DNA of 64,000 nt from Jeongeupia naejangsanensis (GTDB lineage: Bacteria; Pseudomonadota; Gammaproteobacteria; Burkholderiales; Chitinibacteraceae), in the NCBI RefSeq assembly GCF_016865585.1, contig NZ_JAESND010000002.1, forward strand, positions 471,467 to 535,466, given 5' to 3'. The position numbers and the translations under genes were made by a program. The notes beneath the pieces were generated by a model. That model searched no databases. It saw only the letters and a list, made by a program, of their open reading frames with translations, and was not told the origin of the DNA. Below, one piece after another: positions 1-7,494 of the stretch (positions within the stretch are counted from its first letter, which is position 1; every line of letters begins with the position of its first letter).

Positions 1-1
1 C

Positions 2-1075
2 ATCGCCTGCGGCTCGATTTCGGGTTTCCATGCACTGGTGTCGTCGGGCACGACGCCTAAGCTGGTCGAGCGCGAAAGCCACATGCGCCTGATCGGTTAC
101 GGTGGCATGCTGATGGAGTCGTTCGTTGCCATCATGGCGCTGATCTGCGCTTCGGTGATCGATCCGGGCGTGTACTTCGCGCTGAACTCGCCGGCCGCCG
201 TGATCGGCAAGACTGTCGAATCGGCATCGGAAGTGATCAACGGCTGGGGTTTTGTCGTCACGCCGGAGATGCTGGTGCAGATCGCCAAGGACGTCGGCGA
301 GCACTCGATCCTGTCGCGTGCCGGTGGCGCGCCGACCTTCGCCGTCGGTATGGCCCACATCATTACCGACATCTTCAACAGCCGCGCGATGATGGCGTTC
401 TGGTACCACTTTGCCATCCTGTTCGAAGCACTGTTCATCCTGACCGCTGTGGATGCGGGTACGCGTGCTTGCCGCTTCATGGTGCAGGATCTGGCCGGTG
501 TGGCGATCCCGTCGCTGGGCAAGAGCCGCAGCTGGCTCGGCAATATGGTCGGTACCACGATTGCGGTCGCGGGCTGGGGTTTCTTCGTCTATCAGGGCGT
601 GGTTGATCCGCTTGGCGGCATCAACACGCTGTGGCCGCTGTTCGGCATCGGCAACCAGATGCTGGCATCGATGGCGCTGATCCTCGGTACCGTCGTGCTC
701 TTCAAGATGAAGAAGGAGCGTTACGCCTGGGTCACCATCCTGCCGACGGCCTGGCTGTTCGTGACGTCGATGACTGCCGGCTGGCAGAAGATTTTCAGTG
801 CCAACCCGAAAATCGGCTTCCTCGCTGTCGCCGACAAGTTCAACGCGGCCGCGGCGAACGGGACGATCATCGCCCCGGCCAAGACGGTGGAGGACATGCA
901 GCGCATCGCCTTCAACAACCAGATCAACGCCACGCTGTGCGCGTTCTTCATGATCGTGGCCGTGGTGATGCTGGTGGCGGCATTCTTCAATATCCGCCGC
1001 GCGCTGGCCAGCCGTCAGCCGACCGCTCGTGAAACCGAAGTCCAATTCCGGGGCGAGGCCGCTGCCAATGCTTGA
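2..1075 (+). CDS. cstA: CstA family peptide/pyruvate transporter, C-terminal part (5' end outside window)
   Basis: The reading frame is open from base 2 and continues upstream of the window, so only about the last 357 residues are present. The visible part is strongly hydrophobic with several membrane segments and contains the CstA-typical stretches SGTTPKLVERESHMR and WPLFGIGNQMLASMAL. CstA proteins are inner-membrane transporters for peptides or pyruvate, induced by carbon starvation in enterobacteria. The stop codon overlaps the start of the following YbdD-type gene by 8 bases, the usual cstA-ybdD arrangement, which supports the call. The absence of the N-terminal part is a window effect, not a truncation. 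The exact substrate cannot be read from sequence. Confidence 0.93.
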   Translation: MACGSISGFHALVSSGTTPKLVERESHMRLIGYGGMLMESFVAIMALICASVIDPGVYFALNSPAAVIGKTVESASEVINGWGFVVTPEMLVQIAKDVGEHSILSRAGGAPTFAVGMAHIITDIFNSRAMMAFWYHFAILFEALFILTAVDAGTRACRFMVQDLAGVAIPSLGKSRSWLGNMVGTTIAVAGWGFFVYQGVVDPLGGINTLWPLFGIGNQMLASMALILGTVVLFKMKKERYAWVTILPTAWLFVTSMTAGWQKIFSANPKIGFLAVADKFNAAAANGTIIAPAKTVEDMQRIAFNNQINATLCAFFMIVAVVMLVAAFFNIRRALASRQPTARETEVQFRGEAAANA

Positions 1076-1442
1076 TCTGTCCTTTCTGACTGGCGGCCGG
1101 CGCGAGCCGGCGCCACCGGTGGCCGAGGAGGGTGACGAGTACCAGCGTTACGTACTCGACCACCAGCGGCGCCACGGTGCCGGTACGCCGATGAGCCGCG
1201 CCGAGTTCGAGCGCTACAGCCTCGGTTCGGACTGGCTGGCCGGGCTCAAGGATGCGGCAAAAAAGGTGGTGCAGACCTGCCGCCTGATGGTGGGTGTGCA
1301 TGACTACGAGTACTACGTGGACCACATGCGCCGCCAGCATCCGGATGCGACACCGATGAGTCGCGAGGACTTTTACCGCTATTGCCTCGAAGCGCGTTTT
1401 CCGAGCGCCGACCGGGCAGCCGGCGGCAAGTGCCCCTGCTGA
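1068..1442 (+). CDS. YbdD/YjiX-type CstA partner protein with duplicated motif
   Basis: Small soluble protein of 124 residues. Residues about 60-110 match the YbdD/YjiX core that accompanies CstA (RLMVGVHDYEYYVDHMRR, then TPMSREDFYRY), and the chain ends in a Cys-containing tail (GGKCPC). E. coli YbdD has only about 65 residues; here an extra N-terminal part at residues 24-52 repeats the second half of the core (EYQRYVLDHQRRHG and TPMSRAEFERY), about 14 identities over 29 positions without gaps. I chose ATG at 1068 because GGGGCGAGG lies just upstream and it gives the ATG-overlap with cstA; an in-frame start at 1029 would lie deep inside cstA. The molecular role of the family is not established beyond its link to CstA. 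Confidence 0.85.
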   Translation: MLDLSFLTGGRREPAPPVAEEGDEYQRYVLDHQRRHGAGTPMSRAEFERYSLGSDWLAGLKDAAKKVVQTCRLMVGVHDYEYYVDHMRRQHPDATPMSREDFYRYCLEARFPSADRAAGGKCPC

Positions 1443-1462
1443 TTCGTCCGGTTACCCAAGAA

Positions 1463-1490
1463 AAAAACGTCGCCGCAAGGCGGCGTTTTT
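1463..1490 (+). terminator. Intrinsic terminator after cstA-ybdD
   Basis: A-rich stretch, stem AACG-T-CGCC, loop GCAA, stem GGCG-G-CGTT, then TTTTATTT. It begins about 20 bases after the stop codon of the YbdD-type gene. The A-tract on the left makes it usable in both directions. Confidence 0.85.
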
Positions 1491-1505
1491 ATTTGGCGGG
1501 AAGCA

Positions 1506-1563
1506 ACTAGTCCGATCGGACGGGGGGTGACGTTGGCGGTACTAATCCGAAATGACTAGTCGG
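1506..1563. promoter_or_regulatory. Cluster of ACTARTC repeats with a 12-bp palindrome upstream of nirB
   Basis: Three similar words occur: ACTAGTCCG at 1506, ACTAATCCG at 1541 and ACTAGTCGG at 1555, all in the same orientation, plus the perfect palindrome GTCCGATCGGAC at 1510-1521. They lie just upstream of the FNR box of nirB. In other bacteria nirB promoters also respond to nitrate/nitrite regulators such as NarL/NarP, so these could be sites for an additional regulator, but they do not match the NarL heptamer well. The repeats are seen; the role is inference. Confidence 0.35.
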
Positions 1564-1573
1564 GCGGAAATCG

Positions 1574-1587
1574 TTGATTTCAATCAA
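1574..1587 (+). promoter_or_regulatory. FNR/ANR box of the nirB promoter
   Basis: TTGATTTCAATCAA is a perfect match to the FNR consensus TTGAT-N4-ATCAA. It is centred about 113 bases before the nirB start codon. FNR activates nitrite reductase operons without oxygen in many proteobacteria, so the position and the downstream genes agree. No clear -10 hexamer could be picked at the class II distance. Confidence 0.85.
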
Positions 1588-1693
1588 GTTTTCGTCGTCG
1601 GTATTTACCTGTCCTAAAAGCTGGGAATTGGCGATCATCACTGCAATGCATCACACCGCGCGCGCAGACGGTGTACAGCCCAAGGAGTGACGA

Positions 1694-4120
1694 ATGCAAA
1701 AGCAGCGACTGGTACTGATCGGCAACGGCATGGCGGGAATCCGCACGCTTGAGGAAATCCTCAAGCACGACAAGGAGCGCTACGACATCACCGTGATCGG
1801 CGACGAACCGTGGGGCAACTACAACCGCATCCAGTTGTCGCCGATTCTGGCCGGCGAGCAGAAGCTCAAGGACATCATCCTCAACGACCTCGACTGGTAT
1901 GCCGAGCACGGCATCCGGCTGGTCAAAGGCTGTGCCGCAACACGGATCGACCGTGAGCGCCGTGAAGTCCATACCGCTGCCGGCGAGGCGATCGCCTACG
2001 ACAAGCTGCTGATCGCCACCGGCTCGCGCCCCTTCATGCTGCCGGTGCCGGGTGCCGAACTCGACGGCGTGATCGGTTTCCGCGACATCAAGGACACCGA
2101 ACGGATGATCGTCGCCGCGGCGCTGCATCGCCACGCGGTCGTCATCGGTGGCGGCCTGCTGGGGCTTGAAGCCGCACACGGGCTGAAGCTGCGCGGCATG
2201 GACGTGACGGTGATTCACCTCGGCGACTGGTTGCTGAACCGCCAGCTCGACGAAACCGCCGGCCGCCTGCTGGAGCAGTCGCTGGCCGAGCGCGGGCTGA
2301 AGCTCAAGCTGGGTGCCAAGACACAAACACTCGTCGGCGAGAACGGCCACGTGACCGGCGTGCGGCTCGAATCGGGCGAGCTGATTCCGGCCGACCTCGT
2401 GGTGATGGCCGTCGGCATCGTGCCGAACGCCGATCTGGCGCGCGACGCCGGCATCGAGGTCAGCAACGGCATCGTCGTCGACGACAAGCTGGCCACCAGC
2501 GACGAGCACATCTACGCCGTTGGCGAGTGCGTGAACCACCGTGGCGTGTCCTACGGGCTGGTGGCGCCACTGTTCGAAATGGCCAAGGTGCTGGGCAACC
2601 AGCTCGGCGGCTGCGGCAAGCAGCGCTACACCGGTACGACGACGTCGACCAAGCTCAAGGTGACCGGCATTGATCTGTTCAGCGCCGGCGAATTCATGGG
2701 CGGCGAGAACTGTGACGAGATCGTGCTCTCCGATCCGGCCGGCGGCGTCTACAAGCGGCTGATCGTGCGCGACAACAAGCTCGTCGGCGCCTGTCTGTAT
2801 GGCGACACCAGCGACGGCGCGTGGTACTTCCAGTTGCTGCGGCAGGAGCGTGATCTGGCCGACCTGCGCAGCCAGCTGCTGTTCGGGCCGCCGCGCGATC
2901 TGGGCGACCACGGCACCTCGGGTGCCAGCCGTGCAGCGGCGCTGCCGGACGATGCCGAAATCTGCGGCTGCAATGGCATCACCAAGGGTGTGCTGGTCAA
3001 GGCGATCAAGGAAAAGGGCCTGTTCACCGTCGACGACGTCAAGAAGCACACCAAGGCCGGCGCCTCGTGCGGCTCGTGTACCGGTCTGGTCGAGCAGGTG
3101 CTGATGAGCACCGTCGGCAGCTCGTTCCAGGATGCGCCGAAGCGCAAGTCGATGTGCGGCTGTACCGACCATACACATGGCGAAGTGCGCGAAGCGATCC
3201 GCGAGCAGCATCTGGTGACGCTGGCCGACACGATGAAGGCGCTGCACTGGAAAACCCCGGACGGCTGCCCGACCTGCCGCCCGGCACTGAACTACTACCT
3301 GATCTCGACCTGGCCGGGCGAGGCGAAGGATGATCCGCAGGCGCGTCTGGTGAACGAGCGCGTGCATGCCAACGTGCAAAAGGACAGCACCTTCAGCGTG
3401 ATTCCGCGCATGTGGGGCGGGGTGACCAGCCCGGCCGAGCTGCGCAAGATTGCCGACGTGGCCGACAAGTTCAACGTCAAGATGGTCAAGGTCACCGGTG
3501 GTCAGCGCCTCGACCTGCTCGGTGTGAAGAAAGAGGACCTGCCGCAGATGTGGCGCGATCTCGACATGCCGTGCGGCATGGGCTACGCCAAGGGCCTGCG
3601 CACGGTGAAGACCTGCGTCGGCAAGCAGTTCTGCCGCTTCGGCACCCAGGATTCGACCGGCATGGGCATTGCGCTGGAAAAGGCCTTTGACCGGATGTGG
3701 GCGCCGCACAAGGTCAAGCTTGCTGTCTCGGGTTGCCCGCGCAACTGCGCCGAGGCCGGGATCAAGGACGTTGGCATCATCGCCGTCGATTCGGGCTGGG
3801 AAATCTACATCGGTGGCAACGGCGGCATCAAGACCGAGGTGGCCGAGTTCTTCACCAAGGTGAAGACCGAAGAAGAGGTGCTCGAGTACTCGGGTGCGGT
3901 GTTGCAGCTGTACCGTGAGGAGGCGTATTACCTCGAGCGCACCGTGCACTACATGGGACGTGTCGGCCTCGACTACATCAAGTCCAAAGTGCTTGAGGAC
4001 GCGACCAATCGCAAGGCACTGTGGGCACGGCTGCAACTGGCGCTCGCCGGCGAGCCGGATCCGTGGCAGGCGCAGCTGGGTGCCGACGCGGCAGCCCGCT
4101 TCACCGATCTGACCGTCTGA
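1694..4120 (+). CDS. nirB: NADH-dependent assimilatory/detoxifying nitrite reductase, large subunit
   Basis: Cytoplasmic enzyme subunit that reduces nitrite to ammonium with NADH; 808 residues, close to the usual 800-850. In order: FAD-binding motif IGNGMAG (near residue 9), NAD-binding motif IGGGLLGLEAAHGL (near 155), a BFD-type [2Fe-2S] region with CGC and CGSC near 423-460, a second CGC...CPTC unit near 488-527, and the sirohaem/[4Fe-4S] ligands TCVGKQFC near 640 and GCPRNC near 681. A good ribosome site (AAGGAG) lies just before the ATG. It is the first gene of an operon with nirD and a small unknown gene, downstream of a perfect FNR site, which points to anaerobic induction. Confidence 0.97.
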   Translation: MQKQRLVLIGNGMAGIRTLEEILKHDKERYDITVIGDEPWGNYNRIQLSPILAGEQKLKDIILNDLDWYAEHGIRLVKGCAATRIDRERREVHTAAGEAIAYDKLLIATGSRPFMLPVPGAELDGVIGFRDIKDTERMIVAAALHRHAVVIGGGLLGLEAAHGLKLRGMDVTVIHLGDWLLNRQLDETAGRLLEQSLAERGLKLKLGAKTQTLVGENGHVTGVRLESGELIPADLVVMAVGIVPNADLARDAGIEVSNGIVVDDKLATSDEHIYAVGECVNHRGVSYGLVAPLFEMAKVLGNQLGGCGKQRYTGTTTSTKLKVTGIDLFSAGEFMGGENCDEIVLSDPAGGVYKRLIVRDNKLVGACLYGDTSDGAWYFQLLRQERDLADLRSQLLFGPPRDLGDHGTSGASRAAALPDDAEICGCNGITKGVLVKAIKEKGLFTVDDVKKHTKAGASCGSCTGLVEQVLMSTVGSSFQDAPKRKSMCGCTDHTHGEVREAIREQHLVTLADTMKALHWKTPDGCPTCRPALNYYLISTWPGEAKDDPQARLVNERVHANVQKDSTFSVIPRMWGGVTSPAELRKIADVADKFNVKMVKVTGGQRLDLLGVKKEDLPQMWRDLDMPCGMGYAKGLRTVKTCVGKQFCRFGTQDSTGMGIALEKAFDRMWAPHKVKLAVSGCPRNCAEAGIKDVGIIAVDSGWEIYIGGNGGIKTEVAEFFTKVKTEEEVLEYSGAVLQLYREEAYYLERTVHYMGRVGLDYIKSKVLEDATNRKALWARLQLALAGEPDPWQAQLGADAAARFTDLTV

Positions 4121-4179
4121 TCGACCGACAATGACAGACGCCCGCCGTGCAAGCGGTGGGCCGACCAAGGAAAACCGAC

Positions 4180-4506
4180 ATGAGCGCCGATAAGAATCAA
4201 TGGCAATCCATCTGCAAACTCGACGACATTCCGGCGCAGGGCGCCCGCGTGGTCAAGCGCGAAGGCAAGACCGATATCGCGCTGTTCCGCACCCTCGACA
4301 ACCGCGTGTTCGCGCTCGACGATCATTGCCCGCACAAGGGCGGCGCGCTGTCGCACGGGCTGGTGTACGGTGATACCGTTGCCTGTCCGCTGCACAATTT
4401 CAAGATCAGCCTGCAGACCGGTCAGGCGCAGGCGCCGGACGAAGGCCACACGCCTTGCCACAAGGTCGAACTGCGCGACGACACGGTCTGGCTGGCCGTC
4501 GATTGA
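4180..4506 (+). CDS. nirD: Nitrite reductase small subunit, Rieske type
   Basis: 108 residues, the usual NirD length. NirD is the small partner of NirB. This copy keeps all four Rieske [2Fe-2S] ligands: CPH near residue 51 and CPLH near residue 69 (Cys-x-His and Cys-x-x-His). E. coli NirD, as I remember it, has lost these ligands, so this protein should really carry a cluster and may pass electrons. ATG at 4180 is chosen because AAGGA stands 8 bases before it; a longer frame starting at 4147 has no ribosome site. It starts 59 bases after nirB. Confidence 0.95.
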   Translation: MSADKNQWQSICKLDDIPAQGARVVKREGKTDIALFRTLDNRVFALDDHCPHKGGALSHGLVYGDTVACPLHNFKISLQTGQAQAPDEGHTPCHKVELRDDTVWLAVD

Positions 4507-4520
4507 AGGGAGTAAACGAG

Positions 4521-4874
4521 ATGGGATACCGACTGTTCATCGACCCGACGACCACGCCGCAAACGGTCTATCCGGGCATCGAGGGTTACTGGCAACAGGC
4601 CGCCAACCATGATCAGGCCGTGATGGCTGTGGTGCTGAACGGTTTGCCGGACGAAGTCTGTGCGTCGAAAGCGTGGTCGGAATCGGACGATGGCCAGCAG
4701 TTTGCCCGCTGGCTGGTGAGCGCCGATCTGGATGGCACGATCCGCCTGAACGAGCATTTCATCTGGCGCTGCCACGATGCGGGTGGCACGGTGGTGGGTG
4801 AGGGCAATCAGGCCCTGACCGAGTACCTGAACAGCAAGTTCTTCAAATGCAGGTTGAATGTGCTGCCACGATAG
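4521..4874 (+). CDS. Uncharacterised protein of the nir operon
   Basis: 117 residues, soluble, no signal peptide, no metal-binding Cys pattern (single Cys in mid-chain and two near the ends) and no family I can name. It follows nirD by 14 bases with a strong ribosome site (AAGGGAG) and is closed by a terminator overlapping its stop codon, so it is almost surely the third cistron of the nirBD operon. It is acidic and rich in aromatic residues (GIEGYWQQAANHD, RLNEHFIWRCHDAGG). Its place suggests a role in nitrite reduction or its control, but this is context only. Confidence 0.8.
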   Translation: MGYRLFIDPTTTPQTVYPGIEGYWQQAANHDQAVMAVVLNGLPDEVCASKAWSESDDGQQFARWLVSADLDGTIRLNEHFIWRCHDAGGTVVGEGNQALTEYLNSKFFKCRLNVLPR

Positions 4875-4907
4875 AAAAAGCCGCCCACCGGCGGTTTTTC
4901 TATCGTG
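4867..4907. terminator. Long bidirectional terminator closing the nir operon
   Basis: CACGATAGAAAAA-CCGCC pairs with GGCGG-TTTTTCTATCGTG with one bulged base and a short CAC loop. The stop codon TAG of the preceding gene lies inside the left arm. A and T runs flank the GC core on both sides, so it can end transcription from either direction, including from the minus-strand pentapeptide gene. Confidence 0.9.
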
Positions 4908-5056
4908 CGTTCTGCTGCGTCTCTCCTGTCCGAGCGACGAATGCTGACGTTGAGTTCGCAATGATCATGTCGAGTTGTGCCGACCATCGGTGTTGGGTGG
5001 CCGGATCGTGCCGCACGGCCGGTTGGGGTGCTCTTGCTGGGGCCAAAGAGACCTTG

Positions 5057-5440
5057 CTACTTTTCAAACAACTCATTGAACCCTTCGCAGTTTTCCGATT
5101 GGCAATGATAGAGGCTCGTTTGAGATGCCAAACAGAAGGCATTGAGATTGTCTTGCAAGAATCGGCAGTTCTTGAAGTTGCAGTTGACAATGCGGCACCC
5201 CGAAAATGAGGTTCCGAGAAACGTGCAGTTCTCAAATTTGCAATCAACCAGAATCGCGGTATTGAAAAGACCTGAGTACCACTCGATGTCTTTGAATGAG
5301 CAAGAAACAAATACACCGTCAAAGTTGCCGCCCTCTAGTGAGGCTGACGAAAACTCGCAATAGCGATAGAACTCATCGCTTAAGGTCAGAGTCTTTTCAA
5401 CCGCCCGTGTAGAGGTCAGCTTCTTGCTCAGGAGCGGCAT
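5057..5440 (-). CDS. Pentapeptide-repeat protein (low-GC, likely acquired)
   Basis: 127 residues with ATG at 5440 (a TTG four codons upstream at 5452 is also possible). The middle carries tandem pentapeptide-type units (A/C-x-F/L-x-x pattern), for example CKFENCTFLGTSFSGC and VNCNFKNCRFL, which fold as a right-handed quadrilateral beta helix. Such proteins range from DNA mimics such as Qnr/MfpA to type-specific effectors, so no precise function can be given. G+C is visibly lower (about 46-48% by eye) than in the neighbours (about 62-66%), with many AAA/TTT-type codons, a sign of horizontal gain. It lies 57 bases downstream of the transporter/acyltransferase gene in the same direction. Confidence 0.8.
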   Translation of the reverse strand: MPLLSKKLTSTRAVEKTLTLSDEFYRYCEFSSASLEGGNFDGVFVSCSFKDIEWYSGLFNTAILVDCKFENCTFLGTSFSGCRIVNCNFKNCRFLQDNLNAFCLASQTSLYHCQSENCEGFNELFEK

Positions 5441-5497
5441 ACGTATTCCCAAGGTTAAGGTGACCGGTTGGCATGAACCGATCCAGTTGGCTGAGTT

Positions 5498-7378
5498 TTA
5501 CTTCCAGTCGCCACGCAGTTGGGCAACCTGCGTTTCCAGCAGCGTACGCGTGACGGCTTCGGCGGGAATCGGTTCTCCGACGGCGACGCCGATCTTCGAC
5601 CAGATCCCGCGCGGCCATTTCATCATCGCGGCGCCGTCCTTGCGGCTGAAGAAGCTGCCCCACAGGCCCTGCAGCGCCATCGGAATCACCGGCACCGGGG
5701 TGCGGCGAATGATGTCCTCGATGCCGGGCTTGAAGCGGTTCATCTCGCCGTCCTTGGTGATCTTGCCTTCCGGGAAGATGCAGACGACTTCACCGGCTTC
5801 GAGGTACTCGGCGACACGGTCGAACGCCTTGTCCTTGAGACTCGGGTCTTCGCGCACCGGGGCGATCGGGATGGCGCCGGCGGTGCGGAAAATGAAGTTG
5901 AGCACCGGAATCTTGAAAATGCGGTGATCCATCACGAAGCGGATGGGCCGGCGTACGCGGCCGGCGAGCACCATGGCATCCATGAAACTGACATGATTGC
6001 ACACCAGTACGCAGGCGCCGGTTTCGGGAATGTTGTCCAGTCCCTGTGCGCGAATCCGGTACAGCAGGTGGGTGAGAATCCAGACCTGAAAACGCATCAT
6101 GAATTCGGGGATCAGCGAGTAGATGTAGATTGCGACGGCGACGTTCATCAGCGCGACGGTCAGCAGCAGCCCCTTGATCGACATGCCGGCCTTGAGCAGG
6201 ATGATGCTCATGCCGGCGGCGACGACCATGAAGAAGGCGTTGAGGATGTTGTTGGCAGCGATGGCGCGCGAGGTGAAGCCGGGTTCCGAGCGCACCTGAA
6301 TCAGTGCATACAGCGGCACGATGAAGAAGCCGCCAAATACGCCGAGCAGCAGGATGTCGGCCATCACGCGCCAGTGGCCTGCGGCGGCGATGAAACTCGT
6401 CAACTCGTACTGGCCTGCCGGTGCACTGGCGAGCGCGAAGTACAGATCGACGCCGAACAGTGACAGGCCGATCGAGCCGAACGGCACGAGGCCGAGTTCG
6501 ATCGAGCGCCCCGACAGCCGTTCGCACAGCATCGAGCCGACGCCGACGCCGACCGAGAACAGCGTGATCAGCAGCGTGTAGACCTGTGCGTCGCCGTGCA
6601 ATACGGTCTTGGCGACTTCGGGCAGTTGGGTCAGGTAGACCGCGCCGAAGAACCAGAACCACGAGATGCCGAGCAGGCTGTTGAAAACGGTACGGTTCTT
6701 TTTGACGTGGGCAATGATGTGCCAGCTTTCGCCGATGACGTTCCAGTTGATCGGCAACGTTGCGGCCGGCGGCGGCGCAGCCGGCATGCTGCGACTGCTG
6801 AGCCAGCCGAGTAGGGCGACGCCGACGCAGGCCCAGATGATCAGCGTTTCGCCGTGCGGTTGATGGCTGATGATCAGCGTGCCGGCGATCTGCCCCAGCA
6901 GGATGGCGATGAAGGTGCCCATCTCGATCAGGCCGTTGCCGCCGAGCAGCTCCGGCGGCTTCAGATACTGCGGCAGGATCGAGTACTTGAGCGGGCCGAA
7001 CAGCGTCGAGTGCACGCCCATCATGAACAGGCAGCCCATCAGAACGCCAGCGTGATGCGTCGCGAAGCCGTAACCGGCGGCCAGCATGATGAGAATTTCG
7101 AGGATCTTGACCCAGCGCGCCAGGATGGCCTTGTCGTACTTTTCGGCCAGTTGCCCGGCGAACGCCGAGAACAGGAAGAACGGCAGGATGAAGATGCCGG
7201 CGGCGGCGTTGACCAGCGTTGCCGCGCCCATGCCCGCGGCAGACAGGCCGTGGAAGGCGATCATCACCAGCAGTGCGTTCTTGAACAGATTGTCGTTGAA
7301 CGCGCCGAAAAACTGCGTGACGAACAGCGGCAGAAAGCGGCGGCTGCGGAACAGATCGAACTGGTTGGGGTGCGACAT
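5498..7378 (-). CDS. Lysophospholipid transporter (LplT-like MFS) fused to PlsC-type acyltransferase
   Basis: About 626 residues from ATG 7378 (TTG at 7402 would add 8). Residues 1-400 form a multi-helix MFS domain beginning FDLFRSRRFLPLFVTQFFGAF, typical of LplT, which flips lysophospholipid inward. Residues about 425-620 form a PlsC/Aas acyltransferase domain with the catalytic NHVSFMD (HX4D) and FPEG motifs. Together they import and re-acylate lysophosphatidylethanolamine. Compared with the full three-domain fusions (about 1,150 residues), the C-terminal acyl-ACP synthetase domain is absent, so acyl groups must come from elsewhere. No frameshift is seen at the end; the frame simply stops. 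Confidence 0.92.
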   Translation of the reverse strand: MSHPNQFDLFRSRRFLPLFVTQFFGAFNDNLFKNALLVMIAFHGLSAAGMGAATLVNAAAGIFILPFFLFSAFAGQLAEKYDKAILARWVKILEILIMLAAGYGFATHHAGVLMGCLFMMGVHSTLFGPLKYSILPQYLKPPELLGGNGLIEMGTFIAILLGQIAGTLIISHQPHGETLIIWACVGVALLGWLSSRSMPAAPPPAATLPINWNVIGESWHIIAHVKKNRTVFNSLLGISWFWFFGAVYLTQLPEVAKTVLHGDAQVYTLLITLFSVGVGVGSMLCERLSGRSIELGLVPFGSIGLSLFGVDLYFALASAPAGQYELTSFIAAAGHWRVMADILLLGVFGGFFIVPLYALIQVRSEPGFTSRAIAANNILNAFFMVVAAGMSIILLKAGMSIKGLLLTVALMNVAVAIYIYSLIPEFMMRFQVWILTHLLYRIRAQGLDNIPETGACVLVCNHVSFMDAMVLAGRVRRPIRFVMDHRIFKIPVLNFIFRTAGAIPIAPVREDPSLKDKAFDRVAEYLEAGEVVCIFPEGKITKDGEMNRFKPGIEDIIRRTPVPVIPMALQGLWGSFFSRKDGAAMMKWPRGIWSKIGVAVGEPIPAEAVTRTLLETQVAQLRGDWK

Positions 7379-7494
7379 CGGCGCGGGTCCGGTAGATGAC
7401 AATCCGGCGGCAAGTCTACCTCAGACCGCAGGTGAAATCCTTGCCGGTTGCGTCGTGCTTACTTACACCTTGCTGTGTGCGCGACGTGTGGCGT

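Noticed and set aside
1431..1442. Selenocysteine reading of the UGA after KCPC in the YbdD-type gene
   Set aside because: Some related short proteins end in Cys-Sec, but here the UGA is followed by a long sense frame rather than a nearby stop, and a terminator follows; it is the normal stop.
1580..4168. 862-codon open frame on the minus strand across nirB
   Set aside because: Antisense shadow: low-complexity His/Arg/Ala/Val-rich translation with no domain, fully covered by nirB, which has all its motifs.
4908..5056. Possible gene remnant downstream of the pentapeptide gene
   Set aside because: No frame with coding character; too short to judge.
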